From assembly GCA_959599095.1 (NCBI GenBank), contig CAUGGC010000048.1, forward strand, positions 1-9,012: 9,012 bases of DNA, given 5' to 3'. Position numbers and translations under genes: made by a program. The notes below the pieces were generated by a model. It worked only from the letters and a program-made list of their open reading frames with translations, made no database searches and had not been told where the DNA came from. This document shows positions 6,695-9,012 of this stretch, in pieces; the stretch's first letter is position 1; every line of letters begins with the position of its first letter. This DNA comes from an uncultured Collinsella sp. (GTDB lineage Bacteria > Actinomycetota > Coriobacteriia > Coriobacteriales > Coriobacteriaceae).

Positions 6695-7972
6695 TTGTTT
6701 GAATGTGAACTGCCGTTTGACCACAAGACGTTGCATCTGGAGCTCGAGGATAAGAACTTCGCGGGTGTGATGGAAGGTCATCAAAACGAGTTTAAGACTA
6801 CGAAATCGCAGGAAGAGCTGGTAGAGGAGTCGCTTGCCAACCCTTATGGCTCGCCTTCGCTCGAGGAGCTTTGTGCTGGCAAGAAGGATATCGTCATCAT
6901 TAGCTCCGATCATACGCGTCCCGTTCCCTCGCGTGTGACGATGCCTATTCTGCTGCATCACATCCATTCCGCTGCGCCCGAGGCTCGTGTGCGTATTTTG
7001 GTTGCTACGGGTATGCATCGTCCGTCGACGCACGAGGAGCTCGTCAACAAGTACGGCGAGGAGATCGTTGCTAACGAGGAAATCGTTATGCACGTCGCGA
7101 CTGACGACAGCATGATGAAAAAGATCGGCACCCTGCCTTCTGGTGGCGAGTGCATCATCAACAAGATTGCCGCCGATTGCGATCTGCTGCTTGCCGAGGG
7201 CTTTATTGAGCCGCACTTCTTTGCCGGTTTCTCTGGTAGCCGCAAGTCCGTCCTGCCTGGCATCGCCAGCTACAAGACCATCATGTACAACCACAACGGT
7301 CAGTTTGTGAATGATTCCCACTCGCGTGCCGGCAACCTGTGCCACAACCACGTGAGCGAGGACATGTTTGCCGCTGCCGAGATGGCTCACCTTGCCTTTG
7401 TGCTTAACGTGGTGCTCAACGGCAAGCACGAGGTCATCGGCTCCTTTGCCGGCGACATTCACAAGGCGCACGAGGCAGGCTGTGAGTTCGTGAAGAGCCT
7501 TGCCGGCGTTGAGCCCGTCGAGTGCGAGATTGCCATCACCACCAACGGCGGCTACCCGCTCGACCAGAACATCTACCAGGCCGTGAAGGGCATGTGCTCT
7601 GCCGAGGCCACGCTTCCCGAGGGCGGCGTGATCATCGACGTCGCCGGCTGTGCCGACGGTCACGGTGGCGAGGGCTTCTATCACAACATCGCCGACAATG
7701 ATCCGGCAGAGTTTGAGCGCGCTTGCATCGATCGTCCTAAGGACGAGACCCTGCCCGACCAGTGGACGAGCCAGATCTTTGCCCGCATCCTGGCGCATCA
7801 CCCTGTGATCATGGTCACCGACCTGTGCGATCACCAGATGATCAAGGATATGCACATGACGCCGGTCAACACCCTCGATGAGGCGCTCAAGCTCGCCTTT
7901 GAGATGAAGGGTGCCGATGCCAAGGTGGCCGTCATTCCCGATGGCCTGGGCGTTGTTGTCGCTCAGCACTAG
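6695..7972 (+). CDS. larA: Nickel-dependent lactate racemase
   Basis: LarA interconverts D- and L-lactate in the cytoplasm using a nickel-pincer nucleotide bound covalently to a lysine. I start it at TTG 6695 (425 residues, MFECELPFDHK), which has a ribosome binding site 9 bases upstream and aligns with the start of known LarA proteins. With that start the catalytic residues fall on the numbers known from Lactiplantibacillus plantarum LarA: D72 and R75 in SSDHTRP, H108 in ATGMHRP, H174 in EPHFFAGFSG, K184 (cofactor attachment) in SGSRKSVLPG, and H200 in YNHNG. Other hallmarks are TNGGYPLDQNIYQAVKGM, GHGGEGFYHN and PDGLGV at the C-terminus. Within the DUF2088 family this is true lactate racemase type rather than a distant paralog. 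The cofactor genes larB, larC and larE are not in the window and must be elsewhere. larD follows after 49 bp, probably in the same operon. Confidence 0.95.
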   Translation: MFECELPFDHKTLHLELEDKNFAGVMEGHQNEFKTTKSQEELVEESLANPYGSPSLEELCAGKKDIVIISSDHTRPVPSRVTMPILLHHIHSAAPEARVRILVATGMHRPSTHEELVNKYGEEIVANEEIVMHVATDDSMMKKIGTLPSGGECIINKIAADCDLLLAEGFIEPHFFAGFSGSRKSVLPGIASYKTIMYNHNGQFVNDSHSRAGNLCHNHVSEDMFAAAEMAHLAFVLNVVLNGKHEVIGSFAGDIHKAHEAGCEFVKSLAGVEPVECEIAITTNGGYPLDQNIYQAVKGMCSAEATLPEGGVIIDVAGCADGHGGEGFYHNIADNDPAEFERACIDRPKDETLPDQWTSQIFARILAHHPVIMVTDLCDHQMIKDMHMTPVNTLDEALKLAFEMKGADAKVAVIPDGLGVVVAQH

Positions 7973-8021
7973 TGCGCGGCTCAAACGAATCGATTATAAC
8001 CGACAAGAAAGATAAGGTTTT

Positions 8022-8753
8022 ATGCTTACCAAACTCCTCTGCGAATTCGGCGCAACGGCCCTCATGATCATCTTTGGCGTGGGCGTGCACTGCGATACCG
8101 TGCTCAAGGGCACCAAGTATCAGGGTTCCGGCCACATGTTTGCCATCACCACTTGGTCTTTTGGCATCTCGGTCTGCCTGTTTGTCTTTGGCGGCGCCGT
8201 GTGCATGAACCCCGCCATGGTGCTTGCCCAGTGCATCGTAGGCCTGGTGCCGTGGAGCAGCTGCATCCCCTTCATGATTGCCGATATGCTCGGCGGCTTT
8301 GTGGGCGCCGTAATCGCTTGGCTTATGTATGCCGATGAGTTCAAGGCTTCCGAGGGCGTCGTCGACCCTATTGCCCAGCGCAACATCTTCTCGACCAACC
8401 CTACCACCGAGGGCACGAACTATGCTCGCAACTTCTTCTGCGAGGCCATCTGCACCTTTGTGTTCATCAGCGCCATCCTTGCTGCCGCTAGCCGCGCCGG
8501 CGAGAACGTTTTGATGCTCGCCATCTGCGTCGGTCTGATCGTTTGGGCCGTTGGCATGGGCATGGGCGGCATCACCGGCTTCGCCATGAACCAGGCTCGT
8601 GACCTTGGTCCTCGCATGGCCTATCAGGTGCTGCCGATCAAGAACAAGGCTGACAACAACTGGAAGTACGGCCTGCTCGTTCCTGGCATCGCTCCGTTTG
8701 TCGGTGCCGCTCTGGCCGCGCTGTTTGTGCATGGTTTCTTGGGCATGTTCTAG
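8022..8753 (+). CDS. larD: Lactate channel of the aquaporin/glycerol-facilitator (MIP) family
   Basis: A 243-residue, six-helix inner-membrane channel of the MIP family. The first pore loop keeps a regular NPA box (MNPAM, residues 62-66). The second reads MNQARDLGPR (189-198) in place of the usual NPARDLGPR, with the pore Arg at 193 retained. FGVGVHCDTVLKGTKYQGSGHMFAITTW is not cut into a motif here; its key parts are GVGVH near the N-terminus and AITTW in helix 2, both typical of the LarD/GlpF1 branch known to pass lactic acid in lactobacilli. The gene starts 49 bp after larA with AAGG just before the ATG (a weak site), and no terminator lies between them, so a larA-larD operon is likely: the channel moves lactate, the racemase interconverts its isomers. 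Glycerol or other small neutral solutes remain possible; the lactate role rests on family resemblance plus the larA neighbour. Palindrome B begins 22 bases downstream. Confidence 0.85.
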   Translation: MLTKLLCEFGATALMIIFGVGVHCDTVLKGTKYQGSGHMFAITTWSFGISVCLFVFGGAVCMNPAMVLAQCIVGLVPWSSCIPFMIADMLGGFVGAVIAWLMYADEFKASEGVVDPIAQRNIFSTNPTTEGTNYARNFFCEAICTFVFISAILAAASRAGENVLMLAICVGLIVWAVGMGMGGITGFAMNQARDLGPRMAYQVLPIKNKADNNWKYGLLVPGIAPFVGAALAALFVHGFLGMF

Positions 8754-8774
8754 TCCAAGGCTACATAGTTGTCC

Positions 8775-8899
8775 GCCGTCCGCATGGGGTAACTTCCCAG
8801 CGCGTCCTCGGACATGAAAGAACCCCCGCTGCGCACTTCGTGCGGCGGGGGTTCTTTCGTCCTGCGGAATGCGCTGGGAAGTTACCCCATGCGGACGGC
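8775..8899. repeat. Nested palindrome B (29-bp perfect outer arms, same core as A)
   Basis: Outer arms 8775-8803 and 8871-8899 are perfect reverse complements over 29 bp. Inside them lie GTCCTC (8804-8809), GGAC (8810-8813), the bulge AT, and the inner arm 8816-8829. That arm pairs perfectly over 14 bp with 8845-8858, capped by CGCAC-TTC-GTGCG (8832-8844). GTCC (8859-8862), pairing with GGAC, and TGCGGAAT (8863-8870) complete the right side. The outer arms share only a loose ATGGG...TTCCC pattern with those of A, yet the core is identical in layout. It follows larD by 22 bases and probably ends the larA-larD transcript. The inner stem ends in GGGGGTTCTTTC, which makes it more terminator-like than that of A. 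Confidence 0.85.
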
Positions 8900-9012
8900 T
8901 GCGGGATTTTAGTCGCGTTGGAACAAGCAACCCAACATATATATCTGAATTTGGATGGGAGGTGTTCCTATAGTTTTGTCAACTGGGCAATGCTGTTTTC
9001 GAGATTGAATCG
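8900..9012. other. AT-richer end of the window with no supported gene
   Basis: This stretch contains a possible promoter (TTGGAA at 8918-8923, 16 bp, TATATC at 8940-8945) and a strong GGGAGG (8957-8962) that looks like a ribosome binding site. The starts after it do not give a usable frame: TTG 8976 stops after ten codons. One frame without stops runs off the end (in-frame ATG at 8990), but it is too short to judge. A gene may begin just outside the window. Confidence 0.3.

Noticed and set aside
6692..7984. 430-codon - strand frame opposite larA
   Set aside because: Shadow of larA, whose catalytic residues all match a known enzyme.
7932..8930. 332-codon - strand frame opposite larD
   Set aside because: Covers larD and both arms of palindrome B; low-complexity His/Ala/Asp content and no domain.
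8955..9008. Short peptide frame from ATG 8955
   Set aside because: Seventeen codons that overlap the GGGAGG motif; no support for translation.

Overview
The window looks like chromosomal DNA of a high-GC, gut-type actinobacterium of the class Coriobacteriia, most likely Collinsella or a near relative. That rests on codon use, the gene set and the style of the intergenic palindromes; no rRNA or other marker is present. All six recognisable genes lie on the + strand, and there are no tRNA or rRNA genes, CRISPR arrays or transposase genes.

Layout. (1) Positions 1-1632: the 3' end of an M20-family amidohydrolase/peptidase, followed 3 bp later by a 12-helix MFS transporter of the oxalate:formate-antiporter-like group. 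The two look co-transcribed, which suggests uptake or efflux of a substrate or product of the hydrolase. (2) 1633-1936: a gene-free stretch packed with three successive hairpins, one a REP-like element with 22-bp arms and one with 25-bp arms, ending in the hisS promoter. (3) 1937-3250: hisS, histidyl-tRNA synthetase, with its own terminator. (4) 3508-6321: ppc, phosphoenolpyruvate carboxylase (anaplerotic oxaloacetate), behind a promoter region that carries a repeated AGAAATAC-type motif. (5) 6322-6694: a 373-bp spacer holding a 127-bp nested palindrome, a further hairpin and an intrinsic terminator. (6) 6695-8753: larA (nickel-pincer lactate racemase, TTG start) and larD (aquaporin-family lactate channel), probably one operon for lactate entry or exit and D/L interconversion. 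(7) 8775-8899: a second nested palindrome with the same architecture as the one after ppc, then about 110 bp of AT-richer DNA with no gene I can support.

The metabolic genes are well-known families. The most unusual signal is the pair of nested palindromes at 6345-6471 and 8775-8899. Each has a perfect 28-29 bp outer stem, a conserved asymmetric core (GTCCTC on the left, TGCGGAAT on the right), a four-base helix that covaries between copies (GCAC/GTGC versus GGAC/GTCC), a two-base bulge and an inner hairpin. Core sequence and geometry are kept while the stem sequences differ, as expected of a repeat family maintained for its fold. LarA is supported to residue level: counted from the TTG start, its catalytic residues fall on the same numbers as in Lactiplantibacillus plantarum LarA.
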